From the NCBI RefSeq assembly GCF_003116815.1, contig NZ_QDKQ01000077.1, positions 327,723 through 391,722 on the forward strand: 64,000 nucleotides of DNA, in the 5' to 3' direction. Source of the stretch: Caulobacter endophyticus (GTDB lineage Bacteria; Pseudomonadota; Alphaproteobacteria; Caulobacterales; Caulobacteraceae). The stretch's first letter is position 1. Each line of letters begins with the position of its first letter. Positions 44,285 through 53,274 of the stretch are shown one piece after another. Made by a program: the position numbers and the translations under genes. A model generated the notes under the pieces. That model was not told the origin of the DNA. It made no database searches and was given only the letters and a program-made list of their open reading frames with translations.

Positions 44285-44871
44285 AAGGCTTCACCCTGGT
44301 CGAAATGCTGGTGGCGGTTCTGATCTTCGCCCTGATCAGCGCGGCGGGCGTGGCCGTGATGGGCTCGACCCTGTCCAACCAGGGCGCCGTGAGGGTCACC
44401 GTCGACCGCCACGCCGAGCTGCAGCGGGCCCGCGCCATCCTGAAAGCCGACCTCTCGCAGGCCGCGGCTCGTCGTACGCGCGGCGAGGACGGCCGCCCAA
44501 GCCTGACCGCCTTCGCCGGCGGCGATCCCTGGGGCGGCGGTGGTCCGCTGCTGGCCTTCGTCCGGCGCGGCTGGGAGAACCCCGACGCCGACGCCCGCGC
44601 CTCGCTGCAATATGTGGAGTACGCGCTGGTCGAAGGCCGCCTGGAACGCCGATCTCGGCCGGCGCTGGACGGCGCGCGGCTAGGCCCGCCGCAGGTGCTG
44701 CTGCGCGACGTGCGCGGCGTGGAGCCCAGTTTCCTCTTCAACGGCGCCTGGACGCCGACCTGGAAGGGCAATCCGCAGACCGACATACCCACCGCCGTGC
44801 GCCTGGACATGACGCTGGCCGACCTCGGTCGCATCGACCAGCTGTTCCTGACCTCGGGGGAGGGGCGATGA
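44281..44871 (+). CDS. gspJ: Minor pseudopilin GspJ
   Basis: 196 residues from ATG 44281: very short leader MKG before FTLVEMLVAVLIFALISAAG. An open frame upstream to 44158 overlaps gspI and adds no leader, so it was not used. The globular domain has ILKADLSQAAARRTRGEDGR, LLAFVRRGWENPD and AVRLDMTLADLGRIDQLFL. Overlaps gspI and gspK by 4 bases each. Confidence 0.92.
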   Translation: MKGFTLVEMLVAVLIFALISAAGVAVMGSTLSNQGAVRVTVDRHAELQRARAILKADLSQAAARRTRGEDGRPSLTAFAGGDPWGGGGPLLAFVRRGWENPDADARASLQYVEYALVEGRLERRSRPALDGARLGPPQVLLRDVRGVEPSFLFNGAWTPTWKGNPQTDIPTAVRLDMTLADLGRIDQLFLTSGEGR

Positions 44872-45842
44872 GGCGCCGGCACGAGGAAGGCGCAGCCTTG
44901 CTGACGGTGCTGCTGATGGTCGCCGTCATCGGCATCATCGCCGTGGGCGTGCTGGAGGATATCCGTTTTGGCCTGCGCCGCTCGTTCAACGCCCAGGTTG
45001 GCGGCCAGGCCCGCTGGTACGCCCTGGGCGGCGAGCAGATGGCCCGCTCGCGCATCGACCAGTTGCTGGCCCGCGACACAGGCAAGACCACTCTGGAGGG
45101 CGACTGGAACGGTCGCGCCGTGGAGTTTCCGATCGAGGGCGGGGTGATTCAGGCCCGGCTAGCCGACGCCACCGGCTGCTTTAACCTCAACAGCGTCGTC
45201 GAGGCCAACCAGGGCGAGCCGTTTCGTCGCCGCGAACTGGGCGTGCGCCAGCTGGCCAGCCTGATTAGCCTTCTGGGCGCGCCCAACGGTCCGGATCTGG
45301 CTGAAAGCCTGGCCCAATGGATCGACAGCAACGATGTCGGCCCGGCTGGGCTGGAGGACGATGGCTACGCCTCGGCCGGCGTTCCGCATCGCACGGCCGG
45401 CGGTCCCCTGGCCGAGGTCAGCGAACTTCGCGCCGTGCGGGGCTTCGACACCGGGATCTACGCCACGCTGCGCCCATACGTCTGCGCGCTGCCCACCACC
45501 GACCTGTCGCCGATCAACGTCAACACCCTGCCGGAGAGCCGGGCGGTCCTGCTGTCGGCGATCACCCTGGGCGCGGCGCCGCCGGAAAACGCTCGCCGGG
45601 CGATCGCCGCGCGGCCGGCCGGCGGCTGGTCGGACCTGGAGGCCTTCTGGGGCCAGAAGGCCCTGGCCGGCGCCGCGCCGGTCGACGGCGTGCGCGACCA
45701 GATCCGGTTCCGCACCCGCTACTTCTCGCTCGAAAGCCGCGTCGGCCTGGCCGGCGGCGAAACCTTCATGACCTCGCTTTTCGAAGCCGGCCCGACGAAC
45801 CGCGTCCATCTCGTCGCCCGGCGCTGGACCCTGGAAGAATGA
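44868..45842 (+). CDS. gspK: Minor pseudopilin GspK
   Basis: 324 residues. Leader MRRRHEEG before AALLTVLLMVAVIGIIAVGV; like other GspK proteins it lacks Glu at +5. A large alpha domain follows: GGEQMARSRIDQLLARDTGK, GCFNLNSVVEANQGEPFRRR, INVNTLPESRAVLLSAITL and the final YFSLESRVGLAGGETFM. It caps the pseudopilus. Overlaps gspJ and gspL by 4 bases. Confidence 0.92.
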   Translation: MRRRHEEGAALLTVLLMVAVIGIIAVGVLEDIRFGLRRSFNAQVGGQARWYALGGEQMARSRIDQLLARDTGKTTLEGDWNGRAVEFPIEGGVIQARLADATGCFNLNSVVEANQGEPFRRRELGVRQLASLISLLGAPNGPDLAESLAQWIDSNDVGPAGLEDDGYASAGVPHRTAGGPLAEVSELRAVRGFDTGIYATLRPYVCALPTTDLSPINVNTLPESRAVLLSAITLGAAPPENARRAIAARPAGGWSDLEAFWGQKALAGAAPVDGVRDQIRFRTRYFSLESRVGLAGGETFMTSLFEAGPTNRVHLVARRWTLEE

Positions 45843-46915
45843 CCCGCCTGCTGTTTCTCCCCGACGGGCCCGACGAGGCCCCCGAGATCGTCGAGCCCGG
45901 CGTCGCCGGCCCAGTGCGACGCAAGCTGCTGCCCAGCGAGCAGGCGGGTGGTTCAGCCGTGCTGGTCCTGCCCGGCGCCGAGGCCGTGACCCGCTGGCTC
46001 GACCTGCCGGCCGGCAGCGCGGCCCAGGCGCGGGCGGCGGCCGCCTTCCAGGTCGGCGATGCGGTCGCAGGCAGTCCTGAGGGCCTTCACCTGGCCGTCG
46101 GCGAACGCGACGCCGAGGGCCGCGCCCTGGTGGTCTGGATTGACCGCGAAAAGCTGCGCTCGGGCCTTGAGGCGGCGCAGGCGCGCGGCGTGGCGGTGAC
46201 GGGCGCCTTGCCCGACTATTTGCTGCTGCCCGACGACGCCGAAGGACGCACCGTGCTGGCCGCCTTCGGCGAGCGGCTGGGCGTGCGCGCGCAGGGACTG
46301 GCCTTCGGCGTCGAGCCAGAGCTGGCCTCGATCGTCGTCGGCGAGCGGCCTCACCGCTACATCCCGGCCTCCGAGCTCGACGCGTGGCTGCTGGCCAGCG
46401 CCGAGCGCCCGGTCGTCGACCTGTTGCAAGGCCAGTTCGCACCGCGTCACGATGGACCGGTGCTGCGCTGGAAGCGCTTGGCCATTCTCGCGGCCATCGT
46501 CGTTATCTCCCCGCTGGGGCTGCTGCTGGGCCAGATCACCAAGGATGGCCTGGAGGCCCGCGCCATCGAAGGCCGTAACAAGGCCGTGGCCGTACAGCTG
46601 GTCCCGCAGGCCGCTCGCTATGGCGACCCCGCGCGGTTCGCGATCGGCCGGTTGCAGGCCAGCCGGCGGCAGGGCTTCGGCGCATTGGCGGCGGGCTATC
46701 TCGACGCCGTGCGCTCGGTCTCGGGCATGCGGCTCGACACCCTTGTCTATGGCCAGGACGGCGCGATCCGTTCGTCGGTCTCCTACGCCAACTATTCCGA
46801 CATGGATCAGCTTCGCGAGGCGCTCAAGGTTGGCGGCTTCGATGTCGTCGAGCAGGGCACGGTCACCGAAGGCCAGCGCGTCACCAGCGACCTCATAGTG
46901 CGGAGCAAGCCGTGA
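45839..46915 (+). CDS. gspL: Type II secretion GspL
   Basis: 358 residues from ATG 45839. N-terminal actin-like cytoplasmic domain (EAVTRWLDLPAGSAAQARAA, FQVGDAVAGSPEGLHLAVGE), one membrane helix near residues 215-235 (AILAAIVVISPLGLLLGQI) and a small ferredoxin-like periplasmic domain (DTLVYGQDGAIRSSVSYANY). It recruits GspE to the membrane. The open frame upstream to 45317 lies inside gspK and is a shadow. Confidence 0.9.
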   Translation: MTRLLFLPDGPDEAPEIVEPGVAGPVRRKLLPSEQAGGSAVLVLPGAEAVTRWLDLPAGSAAQARAAAAFQVGDAVAGSPEGLHLAVGERDAEGRALVVWIDREKLRSGLEAAQARGVAVTGALPDYLLLPDDAEGRTVLAAFGERLGVRAQGLAFGVEPELASIVVGERPHRYIPASELDAWLLASAERPVVDLLQGQFAPRHDGPVLRWKRLAILAAIVVISPLGLLLGQITKDGLEARAIEGRNKAVAVQLVPQAARYGDPARFAIGRLQASRRQGFGALAAGYLDAVRSVSGMRLDTLVYGQDGAIRSSVSYANYSDMDQLREALKVGGFDVVEQGTVTEGQRVTSDLIVRSKP

Positions 46916-47376
46916 GCCGGATCCTCGAAAGCTGGAACGCCCGCACGCCGCGCGAGCGGGTGATGCTGGCCGTCATGACCGCCGCCATCCTCGGCGTCGG
47001 CGGGTTGTATGGCGTCGTCATGCCTCTGAAGCGCGCGAGCGTGGATGTTCGCGAGCGCCTTCAGGACGCCCGCGAGCAGTCCGCCGCGCTGAAGCTCGCG
47101 TCCATGGACGGCGCGCCCGCCAAGGCCGACGCCCGTCCTGTCGCTGCGATCGTCGAGACCAGCGCCGCGGGCCTTGGCATGCCCATCGCCCGCAAGCGCC
47201 AGGAGAGCGACGGCGCCTTCACGATCTGGATCAACGCGGTCGACGCCCGCGCCCTGCTGCCCTGGACGGCGTTGCTGGAGCGCGAGGCGGGGCTCGGCGT
47301 CGCCGGCTTCACCACCTCGCGTCTCGACAACGGCCTCGTCGAGGCCGAGGTCACCTTTGCAAGGGCCGCCCGATGA
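46912..47376 (+). CDS. gspM: Type II secretion GspM
   Basis: 154 residues. Start ESWNARTPRERVMLAVMTAA with one membrane helix (LAVMTAAILGVGGLYGVVMP), then a coiled coil and a ferredoxin-like periplasmic domain (FTIWINAVDARALLPWTALL). The length and RTPRER pre-helix motif fit GspM. It pairs with GspL. Four-base overlaps on both sides. Confidence 0.9.
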   Translation: MSRILESWNARTPRERVMLAVMTAAILGVGGLYGVVMPLKRASVDVRERLQDAREQSAALKLASMDGAPAKADARPVAAIVETSAAGLGMPIARKRQESDGAFTIWINAVDARALLPWTALLEREAGLGVAGFTTSRLDNGLVEAEVTFARAAR

Positions 47377-48083
47377 AAACCCGGATTCTTGTCGCCGTGC
47401 TGGCCGGGTTGTCCGCCGTGATGGTCGTGGCGCTGGCGCCGGTCACGTTGCTGACCAGCCGATTGACCGAAGGTGGGGGGCTGGCTGTCTCCGAGGCTTC
47501 CGGCACGGTCTGGCGGGGTCGTGTGAGCCTGGTCACGGTCCAGGGCAGACGCCTGGGGGGCTTCCAGGTCGGGCTTTCGCCGCTGGCCCTGCTGGGGGGA
47601 GACCTGCGCCTGCACGCGGCCGACAAGGCCGCCGGGCGGGCCTTCGTGCTGCGCGCGGGTCGCGACAAGGGCATGGAAGGCCTGAGCGGGCCGATCATGC
47701 TCGATACGGCCCAACTGGCCGGCCGGATTGAGGCCAAGGACGTGGATGCGCTGTTCCGCGATGCTCGCTGCCGTCGGGCAGGCGGTCAGGTCCGCTTTCG
47801 CGCGGCGCAGGGTCCGTTGCTGGGCGGGACGACCTTCGCCGGGACGCCGGCCTGCATCGGCGGCGACTGGGTCGCGCGCCTGACGCCGGCGAGCGGGGGC
47901 GGGGCTGCGATCACCTTGCGGGCCGACGGGGCGGGGCGGCTTCAGGCCGAGATCGCGGTGGCCACTGCTGATCCGGTGCTGGTCCAGGCCGCGCTGGACC
48001 AGGGCTTCGCCAAGGACGCCGCCGGCGTAAGGCGCGTGATCTCGACGCGGCTTTCAGCCGAAAAGGCCGTGAAGCGGCCCTAG
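47373..48083 (+). CDS. gspN: Type II secretion GspN
   Basis: 236 residues. N-terminal membrane anchor (ILVAVLAGLSAVMVVALAPV), then a beta-rich domain with the GspN pattern SEASGTVWRGRVSLVTVQGR and GGFQVGLSPLALLGGDLRL. GspN is optional in many type II systems. It is the last gene of the secretion operon. Its last 30 bases overlap the 3' end of the convergent prepilin peptidase gene. Confidence 0.88.
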   Translation: MKTRILVAVLAGLSAVMVVALAPVTLLTSRLTEGGGLAVSEASGTVWRGRVSLVTVQGRRLGGFQVGLSPLALLGGDLRLHAADKAAGRAFVLRAGRDKGMEGLSGPIMLDTAQLAGRIEAKDVDALFRDARCRRAGGQVRFRAAQGPLLGGTTFAGTPACIGGDWVARLTPASGGGAAITLRADGAGRLQAEIAVATADPVLVQAALDQGFAKDAAGVRRVISTRLSAEKAVKRP

Positions 48084-48818
48084 CAGCCAGGTCAGCCAGG
48101 CGCCGATCGCCAGGAACACCCCGAACGGCAGCCGCTGGTCCATCGTCACGCGACGGCGAAGGACCAGTTGCGCCAGGGCGACGCTGATTCCCGCCAGACC
48201 CGCCCAGACGACGACCGAGGGCAGGGCGCTCCAGCCTGTCCAGGCCCCGATGGCGCCCAGCAGGCGCGGATCGCCGCCGCCCAGGCCCTCGCGGCCGCGC
48301 AGGCGCTTGTAGGCGAAGGCCAGCAGCCATAGCGACCCAAAGCCCACGGCCGCGCCCAGCACCGGCGTCCAGACCGGCTCGCGCAGCACCAGGATCGAGA
48401 CCGCGAATCCGACCACGCCCAGCGGCAGGGTCAGCATGTCCGGCAGCCAGAAGTGTTCGGCGTCGATCGTCGCCAGGAGCAGCAGCCACCAGCCAAGGAC
48501 GGCCGTGGCCAGCGCCATGGGGCCGATGAAGCTCGTCGCGCTCCAGGCGCCGATTCCCAGGCAGGCCAGCTCTAGCAGCAGGTAGCGCCGGGGAATCGCC
48601 GCGCCGCAGCTGCGGCAGCGCCCGCGCAGGGCGGCGAAACTCAAGATGGGAATTAGATCCAGCGGCGACAGCTTTCGGCCGCAGCCGTCGCAGGCCGAGC
48701 GTCCGGCCGCCCACGGCCGTTCGGCGGGCAGGCGCAGGGTCAGCAGGCCGATGAAGCTGCCCACGAACGGGCCCAGCACGATCGCCGCCAGCGTCCAGAA
48801 GATCTCGGAAACCTGCAT
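48054..48818 (-). CDS. gspO: Type IV prepilin peptidase (GspO/PilD family)
   Basis: 254 residues. The cytoplasmic zinc-type motif C-x2-C...C-x2-C is present (CDGCGRKLSP, RCRSCGAAI). Eight or so membrane helices. The two catalytic aspartates are in LLATIDAEHFWLPD and GLGGGDPRLLGAIGAW. It cleaves the leaders of the GspG-K pseudopilins and methylates the new N terminus. It is convergent with and overlaps gspN by 30 bases, so it is transcribed separately from its substrates. Confidence 0.93.
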   Translation of the reverse strand: MQVSEIFWTLAAIVLGPFVGSFIGLLTLRLPAERPWAAGRSACDGCGRKLSPLDLIPILSFAALRGRCRSCGAAIPRRYLLLELACLGIGAWSATSFIGPMALATAVLGWWLLLLATIDAEHFWLPDMLTLPLGVVGFAVSILVLREPVWTPVLGAAVGFGSLWLLAFAYKRLRGREGLGGGDPRLLGAIGAWTGWSALPSVVVWAGLAGISVALAQLVLRRRVTMDQRLPFGVFLAIGAWLTWLLGPLHGLFG

Positions 48819-48861
48819 GGCTGCCGACCTTCCGTACGAGATGTCCGAAGAAGGGAGGAAA

Positions 48862-48936
48862 TGGTGGATGCTGCAGGGATTGAACCTGCGACCCCCTCGG
48901 TGTGAACGAGGTGCTCTCCCGCTGAGCTAAGCATCC
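48862..48936 (-). tRNA. tRNA-Val (anticodon CAC)
   Basis: The minus strand reads GGATGCTTAGCTCAGCGGGA... with a 7-bp acceptor stem (GGATGCT / AGCATCC), D arm GCTC...GAGC, anticodon stem CCTCG / CGAGG with loop TTCACAC (anticodon CAC, reading GTG), T arm GCAGG TTCAATC CCTGC, discriminator A and encoded CCA (48862-48864). Length 75 with CCA. Confidence 0.93.
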
Positions 48937-48986
48937 GCCGTGTGGGCTAGGCCTTCCGAAGAAGTCCCCGCCGCGAGAGGAGGGGG

Positions 48987-49700
48987 CTATAGACCGCTCT
49001 TTTCCGCGCCGCAAGTGCCCAAAAGCGAGATTGCGGCCTGTGGGACCTCGGAAAAGCGATCTATCAACAGATCTCCGCCGAGCGTCTCCACCGGAGCCTC
49101 GGTGTAGCCGAACGAGACCAGCAGAGCAGGCACCTTGGCGGCCTTGGCGCTCAGGACGTCGTTGATGCTGTCGCCGACCATGACCGCGCGGGCCGGGTCG
49201 CCGCCGACCGCGGCGATGGCCGCCAGCACGTGGCGCGGGTCGGGCTTGGGGGCGGGGGCGTCGTCGGCGCCGACCACGGCGTCGAAGAATCGGGTCAGGT
49301 CGACGGCGTCCAGCAGGGCCACCGACAGGTGGGTCAGCTTATTGGTGCAGACCACCAGGCGCGCGCCGGCGGCCTTCAGCGTTTCCAGCGTCTCGACCAC
49401 GCCCTCGAACGGCGCGCTCTCATGGGCGATGCGGCCCAGATAGATGGCGATGAAGCGCTCGACGAGCTTGGGCGCCTGCTCGGCGTCTAGCGGCGCCCCC
49501 GCGGCGGCGAAGCCGCGCTCCAGCAGGGCCTTCGCGCCGCGCCCGACCATCTTGCGCACATCGCCGAAAGGCAGGGCGGGCAGGCCCTCCTCGGCGAGGA
49601 TGGTGTTCAGCGCCCCCACCAGGTCTGGCGCGGTGTCGACCAGGGTGCCGTCGAGGTCGAAGGCGATCGTCGTATCTTTGAGGGCGTGCGAAAGAGACAT
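48987..49700 (-). CDS. gph: Phosphoglycolate phosphatase (HAD family)
   Basis: 237 residues. HAD motif I FDLDGTLVDTAPDLVGALN, motif II LVVCTNKLTHL, Lys in APAPKPDPRHVLAA and motif IV VMVGDSINDVLSAKAA. The TAPDLxxALN extension of motif I is typical of Gph, which removes 2-phosphoglycolate. Single gene between tRNA-Val and glmU. Other HAD phosphatases of similar size cannot be fully excluded. Confidence 0.88.
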   Translation of the reverse strand: MSLSHALKDTTIAFDLDGTLVDTAPDLVGALNTILAEEGLPALPFGDVRKMVGRGAKALLERGFAAAGAPLDAEQAPKLVERFIAIYLGRIAHESAPFEGVVETLETLKAAGARLVVCTNKLTHLSVALLDAVDLTRFFDAVVGADDAPAPKPDPRHVLAAIAAVGGDPARAVMVGDSINDVLSAKAAKVPALLVSFGYTEAPVETLGGDLLIDRFSEVPQAAISLLGTCGAEKSGL

Positions 49701-49765
49701 GCCCTGGCCTTTCGGCTAAAGGCGCGGCTAATGCAACTTTGGTTCGCTTCGGAGTCGCCTGGTTC

Positions 49766-51148
49766 ATGACCACGACCGTTCCCTCCCGCCCGCGCGCGGC
49801 CGTGATCCTGGCCGCTGGCCAGGGCACGCGCATGAAGTCGCCGACCCCCAAGGTGCTGCACAAGGTCGGCGGACGGGCCATGCTCGATCACGCCATTGAC
49901 GCCGCTCAGGCCCTGGGCTGCACGCGTATCGTCGTGGTGGTCGGCGCCCACAGTCCGCAGGTCGGCGAGCATGTCCGCGAGCGCCTGGGCCCCGACGCCG
50001 CCGTCGTACAGGATCCGCCGCTGGGCACTGGCCACGCGGTGCTGGTCGCCAAGGACGCCCTGGACGATTTCGACGGCGACGTGGTGGTCACCTTCGCCGA
50101 TGGCCCGCTGCTGACCGCCCCGGTGATCGCCCCGCTGTTCGATCTGCGCGCCGCCGGCGCCGACGTGGCGGTGCTGGGCTTCGAGGCCGCCGATCCGGGC
50201 GCCTACGGCCGCCTGGTGCTGGCCCCCGGCCACGTGCTGCTGCGCATCGTCGAGGCCAAGGAAGCCGAGCCGGCCGTCCTGGCGCTGAAGCACTGCAATT
50301 CCGGCGTCCTGGCCGCCGACCGCGCCCAGTTGTTCGACCTTCTGGCCGCCGTCGGCAACGACAACGCCAAGGGCGAGTATTATCTGACCGACATCGTCGG
50401 CATCGCCCACGACCGCAAGCTGGCCACCCGCGCCACCTTCGCGCCGGAGGCCGCCGTGCAGGGCGTCAACTCCCAGGCCGAGCTGGCCGCCGCCGAGGCG
50501 GTCTGGCAGGCCGGCCGCCGCGCCGCCCTGATGACCGAGGGCGTGACCATGCCCGCGCCCGAGACCGTCCACCTGTCATGGGACACGACAATCGCCGCCG
50601 GCGTCACGGTCGAACAATTCGTGGTGTTTGGCGCCGGCGTCAGCGTCGCCTCGGGCGCGGTGATCAAGGCCTTCAGCCATCTGGAAGGCGCCTCGGTCGG
50701 GCAGGGCGCCCTGATCGGTCCCTACGCCCGCCTGCGTCCGGGGGCCGAGATCGGTCCCGAGGCCCACATCGGCAACTTCGTCGAGGTCAAGAAGGTCAAG
50801 GTCGGCGCGGGCGCCAAGGCCAACCACCTGAGCTATCTGGGCGACGGCAGCGTAGGCCCTAAGGCCAACATCGGCGCCGGCACGATCTTCTGCAACTACG
50901 ACGGCTTCGAGAAGTTCGAGACCCATGTCGGCGCGGGCGCCTTCATCGGCTCCAACTCCGCCCTGGTCGCGCCCGTGCGCATCGGCGACGGGGCGATGAC
51001 CGGCTCGGGCTCGGTGATAACGGGCGACGTGCCCGCCGGCGACCTGGCGCTCAGCCGTGCGCCACAGACCAACAAGACCGGGTGGGCGGCCAGGTTCCGC
51101 GCCCTCAAGCAGGCCCAGAAGCAGGCAAAGAAGGACAACAAGGCATGA
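49766..51148 (+). CDS. glmU: GlmU, bifunctional GlcNAc-1-P uridyltransferase / GlcN-1-P acetyltransferase
   Basis: 460 residues from ATG 49766 (TTTSVPSRPR-like polar start then AAVILAAGQGTRMKS). N-terminal nucleotidyltransferase with the LAAGQGTRMKS loop, PLGTGHAVLVA and TFADGPLLTAPVI. C-terminal left-handed beta-helix hexapeptide repeats (GASVGQGALIGPYARLRPGA, IGNFVEVKKVKVG, HLSYLGDGSVG, NIGAGTIFCNYDG). It makes UDP-GlcNAc for peptidoglycan and LPS. Overlaps rpiA as ATGA; a start at 49739 is possible but adds nine unlikely residues. Confidence 0.95.
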   Translation: MTTTVPSRPRAAVILAAGQGTRMKSPTPKVLHKVGGRAMLDHAIDAAQALGCTRIVVVVGAHSPQVGEHVRERLGPDAAVVQDPPLGTGHAVLVAKDALDDFDGDVVVTFADGPLLTAPVIAPLFDLRAAGADVAVLGFEAADPGAYGRLVLAPGHVLLRIVEAKEAEPAVLALKHCNSGVLAADRAQLFDLLAAVGNDNAKGEYYLTDIVGIAHDRKLATRATFAPEAAVQGVNSQAELAAAEAVWQAGRRAALMTEGVTMPAPETVHLSWDTTIAAGVTVEQFVVFGAGVSVASGAVIKAFSHLEGASVGQGALIGPYARLRPGAEIGPEAHIGNFVEVKKVKVGAGAKANHLSYLGDGSVGPKANIGAGTIFCNYDGFEKFETHVGAGAFIGSNSALVAPVRIGDGAMTGSGSVITGDVPAGDLALSRAPQTNKTGWAARFRALKQAQKQAKKDNKA

Positions 51149-51825
51149 GCGCCGACGCGCAGAAGAAGGCTTCGGGCGAAGCCGCCGCCCTGCTGGTGGA
51201 GCCGGGCATGGTGGTGGGCCTGGGGACCGGTTCGACCGCCGCCTGGTTCGTCAAGGCCCTGGCGGCCCGCAAGCTCGACGTCCGCGGCGTGCCGACCTCG
51301 GAGGCGACCGCCAGCCTGGCCCGTGAACTGGGCATCCCGCTGGCGACGCTGGACGACGTCATGTCGATCGATCTCACCGTCGACGGCGCCGACGAGATCG
51401 GCCCGGGCCTGTCCCTGATCAAGGGCGGCGGCGCGGCCCTGCTGCGCGAGAAGCTGGTCTGGGAGGCCTCCAAGCGCTGCGTCGTCATCGCCGACGCCGC
51501 CAAGCACGTGAAGGTGCTGGGCAAGTTTCCGCTGCCGATCGAGGTGGTGCGCTTCGGCCACCCCCACACCGGGCGTCGCCTGGCCGACATCGCCGCCGAG
51601 TTCGACCTGCCGCCGCCGCGGCTGCGCATGGCCGACCGCGGCATCGTCGTCACCGACGGCGGCAATGTGATCTATGACATGGCTTCGGGCGCGATCACCG
51701 AGCCTGCCGCCCTGGCTTCGGCGCTGAAGGCCGTTACCGGCGTGGTCGATCACGGCCTGTTCCTCGACCTTGCAGACGAGGCCCTGGTGGGGACCGACGA
51801 AGGGGTGGTCAAGCTTCTGCCTTGA
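51145..51825 (+). CDS. rpiA: Ribose-5-phosphate isomerase A
   Basis: 226 residues from ATG 51145, overlapping the glmU stop. Motifs: GMVVGLGTGSTAAWFVKALA (phosphate loop), DLTVDGADEIGPGLSLIKGGG with the catalytic Asp-Glu region, REKLVWEASKRCVVIADAAKH and ITDGG-like VVTDGGNVIYDM. It interconverts ribose-5-P and ribulose-5-P. The open frame upstream to 51082 is inside glmU and was not used. Confidence 0.95.
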   Translation: MSADAQKKASGEAAALLVEPGMVVGLGTGSTAAWFVKALAARKLDVRGVPTSEATASLARELGIPLATLDDVMSIDLTVDGADEIGPGLSLIKGGGAALLREKLVWEASKRCVVIADAAKHVKVLGKFPLPIEVVRFGHPHTGRRLADIAAEFDLPPPRLRMADRGIVVTDGGNVIYDMASGAITEPAALASALKAVTGVVDHGLFLDLADEALVGTDEGVVKLLP

Positions 51826-51873
51826 TCCCATATCCCGATCCCGACGCTTTAAGTTCGCTTTGATCCGGAGCCG

Positions 51874-53274
51874 ATGATGGCTGAGTACGACTTCGACCTC
51901 TTCGTCATCGGCGCCGGCTCGGGCGGCGTGCGGGCCGCCCGTCTCGCGGCCCTCTCGGGCGCCAAGGTGGCCGTGGCCGAGGAATACCGCGTCGGCGGCA
52001 CCTGCGTGGTGCGCGGCTGCGTGCCCAAGAAGTTCATGGTCTACGCCAGCGAGGTCTCCAGCCAGCTTAAGACCGCCAAGGGCTATGGCTGGACGATCGG
52101 CGACGCCAGCTTCGACTGGAAGACCTTCCTGCACGACAAGGACGTCGAGATCGCGCGTCTGTCGGGGATCTACGTCACCAACCTGCGCAAGGCCGGCGCC
52201 CACCTGCTGCACGGCAAGGCCCGCATCCTGGACCCGCACACCGTCGAGGTGCTGCCGAAGGAAGGCTCCGAAGGCGACGCCGGCCGCTACACAGCCAAAC
52301 GGATCCTGGTGGCCACGGGCGGCCGTCCGGTGCGCCCTGACTTCGAGGGCGCCGAGCACGGCATCACCTCGGACCAGGCCTTCCACCTGCCGACCTTGCC
52401 CAAGCGCGTGCTGGTGGTCGGCGGCGGCTACATCGCCGTGGAGTTCGCCGGCATCTATGCCGGGCTCGGCGTCGAGACCACGCTCTGCTATCGCGGCTCC
52501 AACATCCTGCGCGGCTTCGACGACGACGTCCGCGCACACCTCGCTGACGAGATGGAGAAGCGCGGCGTCAAGGTGGTGCTGGGCTGCTCACACAAGTCGA
52601 TCGAGAAGACCGAAGGCGGTCTCGTCAGCACTTTCAACAACGACCTCACCTTCGAGAGCGACGTCGTGCTCTTCGCCACCGGCCGCGAACCCTACGTCGA
52701 GGGGCTGGGCCTGGAGAACGCTGGGGTGAAGCTGAAGGACGACGGCGCGATCGCTGTAGACGCCTATTCCAAGACCAATGTCGACAGCATCTGGGCCGTT
52801 GGCGACGTGACCGACCGCATCAACCTGACGCCGGTGGCGATCCGCGAGGGCGCCGCCTTCGCCCAGACCGAATTCTACGGCAATCCGACCACCTTTGATC
52901 ACGACCTCGTCGCCTCGGCGGTGTTCTCGCAGCCGCCGATCGGCGCGGTGGGCATGAGCGAGGCCGAGGCTCGCCATGCCTTTGGCAAGGTCGACGTCTA
53001 TCGCGCCGTCTTCCGGCCGATGAAGCTTACCTTCTACGGCGGCCAGGAGCGCTGCCTGATGAAGCTGGTCGTCCGCCAGGACAACGAGCAAATCGTGGGC
53101 GTCCACGTGGTCGGCCCCGACTCGCCCGAGATCATCCAGATGGCGGCCATCGCCGTGAAGATGGGCGTGACCAAGCCGCAATGGGACAGCACCTGCGCGG
53201 TTCACCCGACCCTCGCCGAGGAGCTGGTGACCATGCGCGAGAAATACGTCCCGGCCGAGGTGGGCGGCGTATGA
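51874..53274 (+). CDS. gor: Glutathione-disulfide reductase
   Basis: 466 residues. FAD motif DLFVIGAGSGGVRAARLAA, redox disulfide GGTCVVRGCVPKK (C-x4-C), NADPH domain VLVVGGGYIAVEFAGIYAG with downstream Arg (YRGSNILRGFD), interface domain with catalytic His-Glu in TCAVHPTLAEELV. It keeps glutathione reduced with NADPH. The start could be either of two adjacent ATGs (51874 or 51877). It overlaps the O-antigen-ligase-like gene by 4 bases. Confidence 0.94.
   Translation: MMAEYDFDLFVIGAGSGGVRAARLAALSGAKVAVAEEYRVGGTCVVRGCVPKKFMVYASEVSSQLKTAKGYGWTIGDASFDWKTFLHDKDVEIARLSGIYVTNLRKAGAHLLHGKARILDPHTVEVLPKEGSEGDAGRYTAKRILVATGGRPVRPDFEGAEHGITSDQAFHLPTLPKRVLVVGGGYIAVEFAGIYAGLGVETTLCYRGSNILRGFDDDVRAHLADEMEKRGVKVVLGCSHKSIEKTEGGLVSTFNNDLTFESDVVLFATGREPYVEGLGLENAGVKLKDDGAIAVDAYSKTNVDSIWAVGDVTDRINLTPVAIREGAAFAQTEFYGNPTTFDHDLVASAVFSQPPIGAVGMSEAEARHAFGKVDVYRAVFRPMKLTFYGGQERCLMKLVVRQDNEQIVGVHVVGPDSPEIIQMAAIAVKMGVTKPQWDSTCAVHPTLAEELVTMREKYVPAEVGGV

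Noticed and set aside
37876..48083. Type IV pilus system rather than type II secretion
   Set aside because: GspC, GspD with N0-N3, GspK, GspL, GspM and GspN are T2SS-specific; there is no pilT, pilM/N/O or pilQ-type arrangement.
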